This document shows, in pieces, positions 10,601-21,260 of a DNA stretch of 64,000 bases. The stretch is from positions 17,750,001-17,814,000 of the forward strand of contig CM075655.1 of NCBI GenBank assembly GCA_037953625.1, written 5' to 3'. Numbering within the stretch: position 1 is the stretch's first letter; the number at the start of each line of letters is the position of its first letter. Below the pieces are notes generated by a model, which was not told the origin of the DNA, ran no database searches, and worked only from the letters and a program-made list of their open reading frames with translations. The DNA comes from Crotalaria pallida. Its lineage: Eukaryota; Streptophyta; Magnoliopsida; Fabales; Fabaceae. The position numbers and the translations under genes are program-made.

Positions 10601-11718
10601 GGACTTTAGATGCAGCACAGGTTAATTACACAACAACTGAAAAAGAACTTTTGGCTATTGTTTTTGCACTTGACAAGTTTAGATCATATTTGCTTGGTTC
10701 TAAGGTTGTAGTGTACACTGATCATGCTGCTCTGAAGTATCTTTTGAAAAAGACAGATTCCAAACCTAGGTTGATTAGGTGGATGTTGCTCCTCCAGGAG
10801 TTTGATCTTGAGATTCAGGATCGGAGTGGTGCGCATAACCTTGTCGCAGACCACTTGAGCAGGATAGAGAGAGAGGAGGATGCATTTCCTATCCGGGATA
10901 ACTTCCCGGATGAACAGCTTTTATCTTTACATGTTTCCCATCCCCTTCCCCAAACTCCTTGGTTTGCAGACATTGTTAATTATCTCGTTGCTTCTGTTTT
11001 TCCTGCCTTGGCATCCAAAGCTCAAAGAGACAAATTAAAGAGCGATGCCAAGCATTATGTATGGGATGACCCCTATTTATGGCGTTTTTGCAGTGATCAG
11101 GTCATTCGCAGGTGCATTCCAGACCAGGAGATCCAATCGGTTCTCCAATTTTGCCATGCTTCACCAGTGGGAGGCCACCTTGGTACTCAAAGGACAGCAC
11201 GAAAGGTGCTGGATTCTGGATTTTATTGGCCTACCATTTTCAAGGATGCGAGCAACATCTGCAGCTCGTGTGAGCAGTGTCAAAGAGCAGGAGGCGCCCT
11301 ATCTTGGAGGCAACAGATGCCGCAACAACCTATGTTGTTTTGTGAGGTGTTTGACGTCTGGGGTATAGATTTCATGGGCCCCTTTCCTGTTTCTTTTGGT
11401 TTTTATTATATCTTACTTGCTGTGGATTACGTATCCAAATGGGTGGAAGCTAAGGCCACCAGGACTAATGATGCTCAGGTTGTTGTAGATTTTGTCAGGT
11501 CTAATATCCTTTGCAGGTTTGGCATACCTAGAGCCATAGTCAGTGACCAAGGCACACACTTATGCAATAGATCCATGCAAGCTTTGCTCAAGAAGTATGG
11601 GGTTGTGCACAAAGTCTCTACACCCTATCACCCCCAAACCAACGGGCAAGCGGAGATTTCAAATAGAGAGATCAAGCGGATTTTGGAGAAGATGGTGAAG
11701 CCTAATAGAAAGGATTAG
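7621..11718 (+). CDS. Athila Pol: protease, reverse transcriptase, RNase H, integrase (to in-frame UAG)
   Basis: Same frame as gag; the first ATG is at 7630. Numbering from that ATG, residues 1-300 are a Gln/Pro-rich, Gag-like linker with a coiled-coil stretch. An aspartic protease motif D-L-G-A-S-I-N is at about 341. RT runs from about 640, with C-I-D-Y-R near 716, the catalytic L-D-G-F-S-G-Y-F, and F-M-D-D near 815. RNase H has T-D-A-S-N near 963 and a later T-D-H. Integrase has an HHCC finger (about 1176-1215) and the D, D and E residues near 1244 (G-I-D-F), 1304 (S-D-Q-G) and 1340 (Q-A-E). A UAG at 11716-11718 cuts the integrase soon after the catalytic Glu. The enzymes copy element RNA into cDNA and insert it in the nucleus. 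Confidence 0.92.
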   Translation, partial: QQPMTSGDQPEAYAANIYNNRGPQQHNHDLSSNRYNPGWRNHPNLKWSDQQQQQPPPNVPFQNTAGPSRPPYVPPPIQQQRQQQQQQVVHPSPSAPPSNQPTLEELVRQMTMQNLQFQQETRASIQRQEASIQTLTNQMGQMATSLNNLQSQNSDKLPSQTVINPQNQNVSAINLRSGKQIVTPTPQPNLNNDALASSKGKSQVVDEGEHASTKSASKHKPSSTSTTSPAVVLQPPPVPLPFPPRVPQNKRVEEVDKDILDTFRKVEVNIPLLDAIKQIPRYAKFLKELCTHKRRLKGNERISMGRNVSALIGKPIPHIPEKCKDPGTFSIPCIIGNVKFENAMLDLGASINVMPMSVFKSLSLGPLQPTGVVIQLANRSTAHPAGLIEDVLVRVEELIFPADFYILDMEDDSPRNVVPIILGRPFLKTARTKIDVHSGSLSMEFDGSVIRFDIFHAMKHFPEDHSVFHVDLLDDLIDEHMLDILHHDFEFPSFTDSFTCPSCTNSGWCTACTEIAQFLDSATASDDSYVIDSDYANPIPISVMHESDSLVQVQAAESISVVPLVPSIMQAPSLDLKPLPPHLKYAYLEDEQKLPVIISTSLSVDQEEKLLDVIRKNKRAIGWTLADIPGISPSMCMHRILLEDGTKPVRQPQRRLNPQILDVVKKEVTKLLQAGIIYPISDSTWVSPVQVVPKKSGVTVVKNEKDELIPTRVQNSWRVCIDYRKLNQATRKDHFPLPFIDQMLERLAGKSHYCFLDGFSGYFQICIAPEDQHKTTFTCPFGTFAYRKMPFGLCNAPATFQRCMMSIFADLLEHCIEVFMDDFSVYGSSFDACLDNLTKVLNRCIETNLVLNFEKCHFMVEQGIVLGHIVSHKGIEVDPAKLHVISHLPYPSCVREVRSFLGHAGFYRRFIQNFSNIALPLSKLLQKDAPWEFGDQCKRAFDELKKALTTTPIIQPPDWTLPFELMTDASNYALGAVLSQRVGKLSHVIYYASRTLDAAQVNYTTTEKELLAIVFALDKFRSYLLGSKVVVYTDHAALKYLLKKTDSKPRLIRWMLLLQEFDLEIQDRSGAHNLVADHLSRIEREEDAFPIRDNFPDEQLLSLHVSHPLPQTPWFADIVNYLVASVFPALASKAQRDKLKSDAKHYVWDDPYLWRFCSDQVIRRCIPDQEIQSVLQFCHASPVGGHLGTQRTARKVLDSGFYWPTIFKDASNICSSCEQCQRAGGALSWRQQMPQQPMLFCEVFDVWGIDFMGPFPVSFGFYYILLAVDYVSKWVEAKATRTNDAQVVVDFVRSNILCRFGIPRAIVSDQGTHLCNRSMQALLKKYGVVHKVSTPYHPQTNGQAEISNREIKRILEKMVKPNRKD

Positions 11719-12267
11719 AGCACACGATTGGAGGATGCTCTGTGGGCCCATCGGACCGCTTACAAGGCACCCATAGGGATGTCACCCTATCGGGTTGTCT
11801 TTGGTAAGGCGTGCCACCTGCCTGTGGAGATAGAGCACCGTGCATATTGGGCTGTGAAGCAATGTAACTTAGCTCTTGATCAAGCGGGTGAGGAGAGGAA
11901 GCTGCAGTTGAGTGAGCTAGATGAGATCCGCTTGGAGGCCTATGAGAACTCCAAATTCTACAAAGAGAAGACCAAGAAGCTTCATGATAACTCCATTTCC
12001 AGAAAGGAGTTCTTGGTTGGTCAAAAAGTTTTGCTCTACAACTCTAGGCTTGGACTCATGAGTGGAAAGCTCCGCTCTAAATGGATTGGACCGTTTGTAG
12101 TCACCCAAGTGTTTCCTTATGGCACTGTGGAGATCAAGAGTGAGTCCACGAACAAGAGCTTCAAAGTCAATGGCCACCGACTCAAGCCTTTCCTAACCAC
12201 CCCTTCTTTGGATGATGCACCTGTGGAGGAGGCCTCATTGGTCGACCCCACTTTTGAACAACCATGA
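11719..12267 (+). pseudogene. C-terminal part of the F integrase, separated by a UAG
   Basis: It is in the same frame as the preceding ORF, with 182 sense codons from 11719 to TGA 12265-12267. It contains the A-L-W-A-H-R-T-A-Y and G-M-S-P-Y-R segments typical of the integrase core end, followed by the small DNA-binding C-terminal domain (about 12020-12190). It has no start of its own, so it is expressed only if the UAG is read through; otherwise this copy lacks a full integrase. The rest of the element is nearly intact, which fits a recent point mutation. Confidence 0.8.
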
Positions 12268-13740
12268 CTTAGGGAGTCTCCTTTTCTCCTTCCTTACTCT
12301 TTTTATTACACTTGTCTATATCTGTCTGATTCTGCTATTTGTGTTCCATTGAGGACAATGTGTGATTTAAGTGTGGGGGGAGAGTAGTTTAGGTTGCATA
12401 TTTTGCTTTGATATTTTTTAGGTTTTGCTTAGTTTTGGGCATTTTCTTGCATGTTTTTGCTTCACTTTAGTAGAGTTTTGGTATCTTGTGTCTGAATTCA
12501 TGCATTTCTGTGTGTAAAGTTGCTTTTGATAATTAAGAGGTGGTAACACTGTGATAGAATTGTCCCTTTTGTGAGGATTTGAGCCTTAATTGTGGGTGGA
12601 TTGCTATATATGCCACCTAATTTTCTTTCATGTGTGATTGCACACTGAATTACTTGCACTCTAGAACTTGACTTGACTCTTGTTGATACTTGATTGCTCA
12701 TGCACATTTTGAAATGATTTAGGCACTTTCTTTCTTGAATAAGCTACTAGCCATATGAGCCTACCTTGAATGAATGTATCCTTTGCTAGCCCCTTTGAGC
12801 CTTTTTATCCCTTTCCTTGTTCTTTAGCTCATTACAAGCCTATGACTGAAAAACCATGATTGTCCTAACCTTAGGGAATTTTGGAGCTTTGGAATTGTTT
12901 TGGGAATGGGTATTAGGTAAGAAGTATGCTTTATGCTTTAATTGGTTGAGTTCTTGGTTTTGCCTCATTGGTTGTTATAGTTATGGCTTCATCTTCATGC
13001 CATTTGTGTTGTTTCTTCTTTTCTTTTTGTATATCTCTCAAAAACAAAAAAAAAAAATAGAAGACAAAAATACAAAAAAATAAAAAAAATGCAAAAATAA
13101 AAAGAAAAAAAAAAGAAGAAAAAAAAAAAGAAAAAAAAGTGAATAAAAGGTTGTTGAGGCAAAGAGGATTGGAATTAGTGGTTGTTGATTTTGGGGTGGA
13201 TTTTGCTTACTTTTTACTTATTCCCCATTGCTCCTCTATTCCCTTGGTTTTAGCTACATTCCCATATTTTTATCCTACCTTGTCCTTGGCCCCATTACAA
13301 CCCTTAAAAGACCTTTTGATCATTTTGTGCATGTGTGTTGATGGTTGATGTTAGAGGCTTGTCAAGCTTATGGTTGTGTTTGTTTTTCATGATGTGCCTT
13401 GAGTGTAAATAATGATTAACCCCAAACACTTGAGTGTAAACACTTTTGAGTGATCCTTGTGAGTTTCTATCATCTTTGTGACTATCCTCTTGATGTCATT
13501 GGTTTCTTTGCATACTTGAAGTAATTGGATGATGTTCGCGGATGCTTTGACTCTTTGATCCTTAACCATTTTGTGTGCTTGAGTTTGCCCATTTCTTTGC
13601 ATTTCCTAGAATTCATTGTGAAGTATGTAATCTCTTAGGTTAGCATTTCTTAGTTGTAGTCATCTTGTTGCATGATTCACTTTGGTGCATATTGATCTTC
13701 ATAGTCCTATCTTTTGGTTTTGCCCAGGAGTGCAAAAGGA
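12268..13740 (+). other. F 3' non-coding region
   Basis: No env-like ORF is visible, although some Athila relatives have one here. A polypurine-like tract GTGTGGGGGGAGAG lies near 12371, and an A-rich low-complexity block at about 13040-13138. Short frames in this part have no domain features. Confidence 0.6.
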
Positions 13741-13756
13741 TAAGTGTGGGGGTATT
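13741..13756 (+). promoter_or_regulatory. F polypurine tract
   Basis: AAGTGTGGGGGTATT directly precedes the 3' LTR and would prime plus-strand cDNA synthesis. Confidence 0.75.
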
Positions 13757-14692
13757 TGATGAGCATTTTATTTCCCATTATTCCTTGCATTATTTTACTC
13801 CTATTATTGATACTTGTTGCCCATTTGACATTGATTAGCTTGATTTAGTGATTTTGAGTTTATTGGACTAATATTCCGAATATTGTTTAATTTGGGATTA
13901 TTTAGCCTAATTAATTCTATTTCTATTTTCAGGTAATATTTGGCACAAGGAAACTTTGGGATGTTTGGAAATGAAGATTGAAGCATTGAAGTGAAGATTG
14001 TAATTTGCATTTAGGTCCCTTTTTAATTGTAATTTTTAGAATAGTGTTTCTTAGGACTTGGGCCCATGTTTTAGGCCCATTTTCATGACTAAAGAGGGGA
14101 AATTCGTGTAACCCCCAAGACACACTCCCATTTCAGATTTCTCACTCTCTCTCTAGGTTAGAACTTCTCTCTTGGCTCTCCCAAGTGGTGGTGGCTGCTA
14201 GGGTTTTGTTATTCCCCATTTCTACTCGTTTTTCTTCATTTATGGCCATGGAAGGCTAGACTTCAAGGGTTAATCCCTTTGGTATTGTATTATCTACTCT
14301 TGAGCTCTTGTTATTAATGCAATTTCATTTTCTCTTCTCTGTTTTCATGTTTATCGATGTGTAGTGGTTTGCTTAATTCCATTTCGTAGAGATAATACAT
14401 GAATATAAATGCTTAATTTGTATTAACTCGTAAAAACTCCAATTCTGGTTTCTGATGCTTAATTAGAAGTTAGGGTTTGGAGTGATAACTGAATTTTCGC
14501 TTAGTATTTGGTTATCACGAGTTGGACAGAGGAGAGGAGAGGAATCGATCTTTAGTGAGCTAGGATTGAGTAGTGTACGTAGCCAAAGGGGTTTGCCCGC
14601 TTTTGTTTCTGATTTTCTTAGTTTTTATATTCTGTTTATGTTTTGTTCTTCACATTTGTCACACACAAAAACCCCCCCCATTTTACTGCACA
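13757..14692 (+). repeat. F 3' LTR
   Basis: Near-identical partner of 5335-6270. The right border is ambiguous by up to six bases, and the flanks ACTCT (left) and CTACG or ACTAC (right) do not make a convincing duplication. Confidence 0.83.
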
Positions 14693-14698
14693 CTACGT

Positions 14699-17600
14699 GT
14701 TTGATACTTTGCCTAGACCGATATTCGCTGGGAAACGACCTAGGATCACCTTCCTAGTACTACAGAATAAACACCTTTTATTTTGATCGGGTACGGCCTC
14801 GATCAACTCTGAACCACTTAGTTCCGATCTTTGAGATGATACGGAACGTCCTAATAAGTCACCTAACTACCACGGTGTCTTAGGAAAGCTTCTCTCTCAC
14901 CTGGACTGACGATAATCCACACGATACGCTCCTTGGTTTCCACTGCGACGCTCGTAACTGCTTCCCGATTGTTACTGGAACTCAAATAATTTATCTTATT
15001 AAAATTTGGTCTTACATAATTATTTGGAAAAAAAAACACCCTTATTTGAAAATCACTTTGATTTTAGTTGACAACTAAGTAGAAACATTTCTTTAACCAT
15101 ATAATTAGGAATTTAAAAACTCATAACGTTCATTTCAAATACTTGCTTGATAAAACATGAATAGTTTCTTGACTTCTTAAAAGGCCACATTTATCTTAAG
15201 GTTTTTATTATAAAAATCAGTTGTTAAATTAAAACCATGAATTTCAGAAATCATGGGAAAACCTCCTCAAAACAATACTTTTCAATTAATTAAATTGTTT
15301 GACTTACTTTGCTTTCTTTAAAACTGAATTGAATTAAAAGAAAACAACATAAGAATTAAATCAAAACCTTGTAGAAATATTAATTATTCAAATCATTCCA
15401 ACATACACAAACAAATAAGATATCACAAATCATTCATCATTCATGCACATAAAACAAAATTAGACACATGCACCTAATTTCTACGCATGGCCGAATCTCA
15501 TCCTACATGAGACAAGGTTTTATGTTCAAATCTAATGATGACCAACATATGCACATATGACAAATACTTTATCCTATTTCTAAACATCACCTCCTAACTA
15601 ATAATTAAGGAAAAAGAGCACACTGACTTAGATTAATACTAACATTATTTAAATCAACATGTAAAAGAGAAATCAATTTATTTCTTTCATTTTCATACTA
15701 AGACCGAAGAGAGCACAAAGGAAAATTACTCGATACAATTATTTATCAAATCAATTTCATTTATTCAAGACTAACTCAATCAAGGACATATAATAAAATA
15801 AAATAAAAATGGCTTTCATAAAATTTGTTCCAAAACTGAATGGAACATAAAAATTACTTTTAAGTTTTTAATCAAAATTTAAGCTCCATAGATCTAGAAA
15901 TCCTTAATCCTAACAATAAACATACATGCAAAATAAAGCGAACTATCTTAGACATTCACAAGCACCAAAACCGTGAGCTTCACAAGAGATTTAGCATACC
16001 AAAATTTTAATTTATTAATACACCAAAAATCAAGAATCATATCAAAATCTTTAACTTCTAGGAAAATCCATGTATGTACTTAAAATCTCTAGATGAAACA
16101 AATTTCATTGTGCATATAAATGAAATGATGATCTCACATGGTTTTCTATCCTTCCTAGACTTGACCGATTGATCACATGCATAAAGGCAAAATCTTATAA
16201 ATTTATTTTCACATGCAAGGATCACACTCAAGATCAAATCATGCACAATTTTTATAACATCATTTTATTTTTCAAAGCATCAACCGAAGCATCATCATCA
16301 TACACAAAACTTCTTAATTTAAATTCTTTTTACAAAGAGATTATTTCTAAAGCTTGTTATGTTTATTTCCTTTTGAAAACCGTGACATGCACTCAAGAGA
16401 AATCAAGATTTGCACTCAAACTAATACATAAAACTCAAGCTTCACGTTTTCTCAAGAATAAGGCATAGATCAAGACATGCAAAACAAGATCAAGACAAGA
16501 ACATAACCTAAACTTAAATCCTAGACAAAACCGTGAAGAACAAGTTATAATTTAGAACATTCAAGTACAAATATTCAAGATCAAGTCATAAAAATAACAT
16601 GCAAGGCACTTAAACTTTAAGATCATAAGAAAATAAAGACATGCATCACAAACATTAAGCTTAAATAATGTCCATATTAAAGTCCTTTACAAAACCAAAA
16701 TAATTACATCAAAATTCCTTAAACAACTACCTTAAATCAAGACTCTAACTTAAATCTTCAAGCTTTAAATCCTTCTCTTCTCCTCCTAGAGTTACTTCGG
16801 CCTCCTCCTCTTAGGGTTGATGGGTAGCCTTTCTCCTTGTTATTGGAAAGAAAATGAGATTGAGGAAGAAATTGAGGATGTTTGGGTTAAGGACCTTAGG
16901 TTTTTGCACTCTTGTTCACCTCCTCCTCCCTCACGGTCTCTCTCTCTTTTCTCTCTAAAGTCTCAAGAGTTTGATGCACTCTTGGGCTAAGTGTTTATGT
17001 TTGTGGAAATGAGAATGAACTAGCCAACATTCACTCCTTCATACGGTTTTAAGGGCAAAACAAGGCATGAGAATTTCCTCTTCTAGCCTCGGTTTAAGTC
17101 AAGGGTTCAAGGGCAATTTGGGCTACTCCAAATGTTGCATGGGAGAGGTCATGTCATCAAGGAGACAAGGGTGGAAGAATGTCTTCACTTAGGCATCATG
17201 AGTCACCAACCTAGCTTGCTACTATTTCCTATTTGATTTTCTATTTTCTTACTTCTTAAGAAAATGCATCTTTCTTGGCCTTCCTAGTCCTAAATGGCCG
17301 AACACACATGCACACATACCCTATAATTTTATTTCATGTTGATCATCATAAGCATATAGCATGAAGTCATGAAATAGGGCATATAACACTTTAAGACATC
17401 CTAATTCCTTCTCCAAAACACACGGCATATACATACACATACACACACATACATTCATGCATTCATTCATTTCACATTTGTCCTTTAATTTTTCATGCAA
17501 TTTAATTCACTCATGCAATCACAACTCAAAACTTCAAAAATATGATCCAATAAACCGAACCAATTAAACTCTACTTGATTTTTATAAAAATCATATTTTC

Positions 17601-17834
17601 ACGTGCAACAAAGATTTTCCAAAAACAAATAATTCATTTAAAACCACAAATCATTCTAATAATTCATTCTCAAATAACAAAATCACCACTTGGTTTTCAT
17701 GAAAAATCAATATTTCTTATAAGAAATCATTTGCTAAAACATTTTGACTGAAAATCTTTCTTAAATCCGAATAAATTTATTTTTAAATAAAACTTTATTG
17801 ATTTATTTGAGTCCAGAAAATGCGGGGTGTTACA
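14699..17834 (-). repeat. Solo LTR D, second part (5' end of the LTR in its own sense)
   Basis: AT-rich and non-coding. Positions 14790-14920 resemble the inverse of 25985-26120 in solo LTR E, including the shared ACCACGGTGTCTTAGG block, which ties D and E to one superfamily. The sense-strand 5'UTR-like part, rich in CTCTCTC/GAGAG, lies around 16770-16990. No gene is supported; the 99-residue frame at 16169-16468 has no family features. Confidence 0.6.
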
Positions 17835-17839
17835 ATACC

Positions 17840-17906
17840 CAAAATACATCATGTCAACAAAAAACAAAAAAACATATATAGCAGCCACAGTGCTAAGTTC
17901 CATATT
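17840..17906 (-). other. 3' end region of the MULE transposase gene
   Basis: Short untranslated stretch between the ATACC duplication and the transposase stop codon. Solo LTR D inserted just downstream of this gene. Confidence 0.5.
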
Positions 17907-20396
17907 TCACTTCATTGCTGGTGGTCCTCTATAACCAGGTGGTGGTATGAAAATCATTGCTGGTTCCTCAGGTGCATTTACTGTGTGAGACAAATTTCCT
18001 ATTGGCAAAGACAAGTTTGTTGCTTCAGATGTGACCTGAGATCTTGTTCTTGGCTTAATGGGCATTTTCTTCCTTGGAGCTTGAGGTTCTGTCAGTGCAG
18101 GTTGGGATGAAAAATCTCCATCCATTGGAGGCTGAGATTGAGAAGTGTCTATAACCTTAGCTTGAGGAGCAGTTCCATGTGTTTTTGCAGGTCCTGAAAA
18201 ATCAGCATTGGCTGAAGCAGCAGTTCCATGTGTTGCAGCACCTCCCTCATCAGCCTTTGCTCCCTCAGGTCCCTTTCTTGTCTTTGCTGCTTCAGCTGTC
18301 TCTTCATCTTGCTTTCGTTTCTTGTTTAATGGGTAGCCCTTTTTGTTATGATTTTTACCCCCACAGCATGAGCATGTGAACTCTGCTAACGTTCTCTTCA
18401 ATTTTTTGGGGTTCACAACCTCCTCTTTTCTATTCTTCGTTATATTGTCAGTCTTTCTTCTTTTTTTGGCCTACCAGGTGCCCTCTTTATTGATGGTGGA
18501 ACTGGTGCAAGGTTTCCAGACTCTTCCCAATATATCTCCCCTCTCACTGGTTGGATATGATGCTCATAAGTTGCCCTATAGCATCCCATAGTGAGCCAGG
18601 CATGGCGATAATCTTCAGGCCTTTCACTCTTATGTGCTATTGCAGCCACAACATGCATACATGGGAGTCCTGTATAGATTAAACATGAATCAATCAAATT
18701 AGTCCTTCACATTAACTCACTTAATTCAGAAACATCCCTAACTTAACACAAATTTAATGCAATTACATCCCAAAGTTAATGTACCTGTCAGGTCCCAGAA
18801 CCTGCACGTGCTAGTTTGTTTGGCCAAGTCAACAGAAACTTTAGCTTTGCCACATTGAAACCTCATAGATTAAACCAGGATTATCACCTATATAGGGTAA
18901 AATGAATTAAATATTTACTTGACCAAATGCAGCAATAGTCATAAAGAGAAATCATTATCCACTTAATTCAATACTTTACCTGCCCAAATTAGCCTCCATT
19001 TGTTGCTTTCTATTTTCTCTTTGTCCAATCTAATTTGTTGTACAGGGGCTAGAAATCCAGTGTATCCAGAGAACTTTTGCTTGTTGTTAACTAATTTTTG
19101 CATAATGTAGCATCTCACCTCCTCTAACATGTTCAGTATAGTATTGCCCCTAGCACTAACAATCTTGGAGTTGAAAACCTCACATGCATTGTTGCATATG
19201 TTATCTATCTTTGGGTAATCACTAAATTCAGCCTTGGTCCATGACATGGTTGGGTTTAATTTCCTCCATTTCTCAAGATAAGCCCATGCCTTCTGATCTT
19301 TTGCTTTAATCCTTGCCATGTTGTCCTTGAACTGTGCCTTTGTTGTGGATCTTGCACATTCCCATAACATGCCCTTCATATCTTTGTCCTTCCATATCTT
19401 GGAGAAGTTTTGCCAGAGAAGCCAAGCACATAGCCTGTGATGGACACCAGGCATCACCTCTTGCAGTGCTGGAATAAGGCCCTGAAATAAAGATAAATCA
19501 ATCAAGTTAGTCCTTAACATTGACACATTTAATTAACATACATCCCTAACTTTATATTAATTTAGTGCAATTACATCCCTACGATATGGAACAAGCTAAG
19601 TCATTACCTTTTGCATGTCTGATATAAAGTTCCACCCATGCTCCCTATAGTAGCCCAAGTCAAGGTGCAGCAACTCTAAGAACCATTTCCAGTTATCCTT
19701 GTTTTTCACATCCACAACTCCATATGCAATTGGATATATGTGATTATTTGCATCTTGTCCCACAACAGACAATAACTGTCCTCCATAATACCCCTTCAAG
19801 AAGGCACCATCCAAACCAATTAATGGTCTAAAGCCCGCCTTGAAACCATTCTTGCATCCAACAAAGCAAATGTAAAGCCTATGGAACTGTGGATTTCCTT
19901 CAGGCATAGGAATCGTCTCCATTTTCACTGTGGATCCAGGATTAGTATTGATCAGCTCATGGCAATAATCCCAAAGCTTGCCATATTGCTCTCTTTCATT
20001 CCTTTCTACCTCTGCTCTTGCCTTTACAGTTGCCCTATATACCTTACTATTATCTAAAACTATACCATACTTCCTCTTAAAATACTCCACAGCTTCCCAA
20101 TGTTTTAGATTTGGTTGCTTTAAAAGCTTCTTAATCAACTTTTTTGAAACCCACTCTCTGTCAGCCTGCCCAACCTTGAATTCTCTGTAGCATGTGTGTG
20201 TAGATTCAAATGTCTTCACTAAAAATGAGTTGCTGACATTGCTCCATCCATAGTAAATCTCCCACTGGCATAACTCATGCTTGCACTTGGCCCTTGCTCT
20301 CACTTTATCATTTTTGGCCCAATAAAAGTCTCTTCCCAGGTGAATATTATAATCCTTCACTGCATTTTTAAATGTTTCCAAGGTAGCAAACTCCAT
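17907..20396 (-). pseudogene. MURA-like MULE transposase, multi-exon, frameshifted
   Basis: Exons read on minus: 20396 to 19608 (start ATG; N-terminal MuDR-type DNA-binding region with C-x4-C-x-W and S-x-H-x-C), 19481 to 18980, about 18870 to 18786, then from about 18676 onward. Introns have GT-AG ends. The DDE catalytic residues are visible: D in G-L-D-G-A-F, D in F-I-S-D at the first splice, and E in C-E-V-F-N. A SWIM finger spans the third and fourth exons (C-R-F-W-D-L-T-G then L-P-C-M-H), but the first Cys is Ser. The usual C-x2-H after the second D has Leu in place of His. A one-base change in an A-run near 18465-18471 shifts the frame, separating the C-terminal tail (17907-18416), which carries a C-x2-C-x4-H-type knuckle. 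The enzyme would cut and join the MULE ends. Confidence 0.85.
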
Positions 20397-20934
20397 CCAA
20401 CTTCAATACTGAATAAAGAAGGTAACCAAAACAAGGAAATCATTTAAAATACTCCGTGGACCACAAGGACATAAGCAGAGAATAAAGTAATAACCCACAA
20501 TCTGACATTTATGTAAATAAACAACAATAAGATGAAAAAAAACCATTTTAAGAAACATGCATAGCCTGCACAAAACCCTAATCACATATATTGGGAACAA
20601 CAATGCATATTTTCACAAATTCATTCAGGGTTAGGGTTTCTCTTACCTTTTGAAGTTTCCTTGCTGATGAAACGATGGAGATTGCACTAATAATGTTATT
20701 TGCTTCGATGTTTGCTTCCTGAGATTTGCTTCGATGTTTCTGGAATTGGGGTTTGGTTTGGTGTCGTTCGTTTCTGAACATGGGGTTTGTGTTTTTGAAC
20801 TCACATATCACTTGGGTTTAGGTTTGGGTTTGCTCTGAAGGTATGTTAAAAGTTAAAGGGAAAAGGGTGTTTTGTTTGGCGCCGAGAGAATGGGCCAACG
20901 TGGACTTTTTTTTTTAATTTTACAGGTGGCCAAA
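20397..20934 (-). promoter_or_regulatory. Transposase 5' region of the MULE
   Basis: Presumed promoter and 5' leader of the minus-strand transposase. No ORF fits an N-terminal extension. It runs into the terminal inverted repeat, where MULE promoters usually lie. Confidence 0.45.
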
Positions 20935-20953
20935 ACGACGTCGTTTTGGCCAC
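20926..20953. repeat. 28-bp perfect palindrome in the MULE right end
   Basis: The arms read GTGGCCAAAACGAC and are exactly inverted around an ACGT core. The left end retains only one half (near 1725-1742). The core AACGACGTCGTT is shared with the MITE at 637-650. Confidence 0.8.
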
Positions 20954-21122
20954 TGTTATTGCCCACGTGTGCATTCCGTAGCAGGAGACTGATGGCACCT
21001 AACGCCAGGGACGAAATTGATCGACGGGCTACAATCTCAGGGACTAAATTGATGTTTCGAAAAAGTCAGGGATTAATTTGATCGATGGTTGCAAAGTCAG
21101 GGACCAATCTGACTAATTACTC
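20935..21122 (-). repeat. MULE right terminal inverted repeat
   Basis: Inverted partner of 1566-1750, ending ATTACTC at 21122, immediately before the duplicated AAAGAACAAG. Confidence 0.8.
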
Positions 21123-21260
21123 AAAGAACAAGTCTTCTTCTCCTCCTCCTCCTCCTCTTTCTCATTCTCCTTGTAAAGAAGAAAACGAAATAAAACAAAT
21201 AACATCTTAAAAGTGCTAGGAAAAAGGAAACAACTATCATATAAAAAACAAACAAAACAA

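Larger units (their letters stand above)
5335..14692 (+). mobile_element. Athila-lineage Ty3/Gypsy retrotransposon F (young)
   Basis: The two LTRs (5335-6270 and 13757-14692) begin TGATGAGCAT and end ACTGCACA. By eye they differ by one substitution plus a length change in a C/A run, so the insertion is very recent. Between them lie gag, then protease-RT-RNase H-integrase in the same frame, then a non-coding 3' region of about 1.5 kb and a polypurine tract. Two in-frame UAG codons interrupt the polyprotein, at 7618 and 11716. RT and integrase motifs are of the Athila type (FMDDFSVYG, WGIDFMGP). I could not recognise the primer-binding site or a clean target duplication. Confidence 0.9.
2953..17834 (-). 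mobile_element. Solo giant LTR D (same superfamily as C and E), split by retrotransposon F
   Basis: It starts TGTAAGTC..., ends GGGGTGTTACA, and is flanked by a perfect 5-bp duplication ATACC (2948-2952, 17835-17839). With F removed it is about 5.5 kb. Long stretches match the first LTR of element C in the same orientation, for example the segment with GGTCCCAGACC near 3930 and 45293, and the block starting GGAGGAGCAAGCTCAACTCA near 4913 and 57576. C's primer site shows that the sense strand is minus. D contains no primer site, polypurine tract or coding region, so it is a solo LTR left by LTR-LTR recombination. Confidence 0.82.
1566..21122 (-). mobile_element. Autonomous-type Mutator-like element (MULE), interrupted by an LTR insertion
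   Basis: Both ends start with GAGTAATTAGTCAGATTGGT as terminal inverted repeats of roughly 180 bp. The element is flanked by an exact 10-bp duplication AAAGAACAAG (1556-1565 and 21123-21132). Without the LTR insertion at 2953-17834 (plus its 5-bp duplication) it is about 4.67 kb. It holds two convergent genes: a GRF zinc-finger protein on + and a MURA-like transposase on -. The transposase is frameshifted, so this copy is probably no longer autonomous. Confidence 0.88.

Noticed and set aside
13040..13138. A-rich block in F as a poly(A) tail of an inserted retroposon
   Set aside because: No flanking duplication or retroposon body; it lies within the ordinary Athila 3' non-coding region.
16169..16468. 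99-codon frame in D
   Set aside because: AT-rich region, Lys/Phe-biased composition, no family or conserved counterpart.
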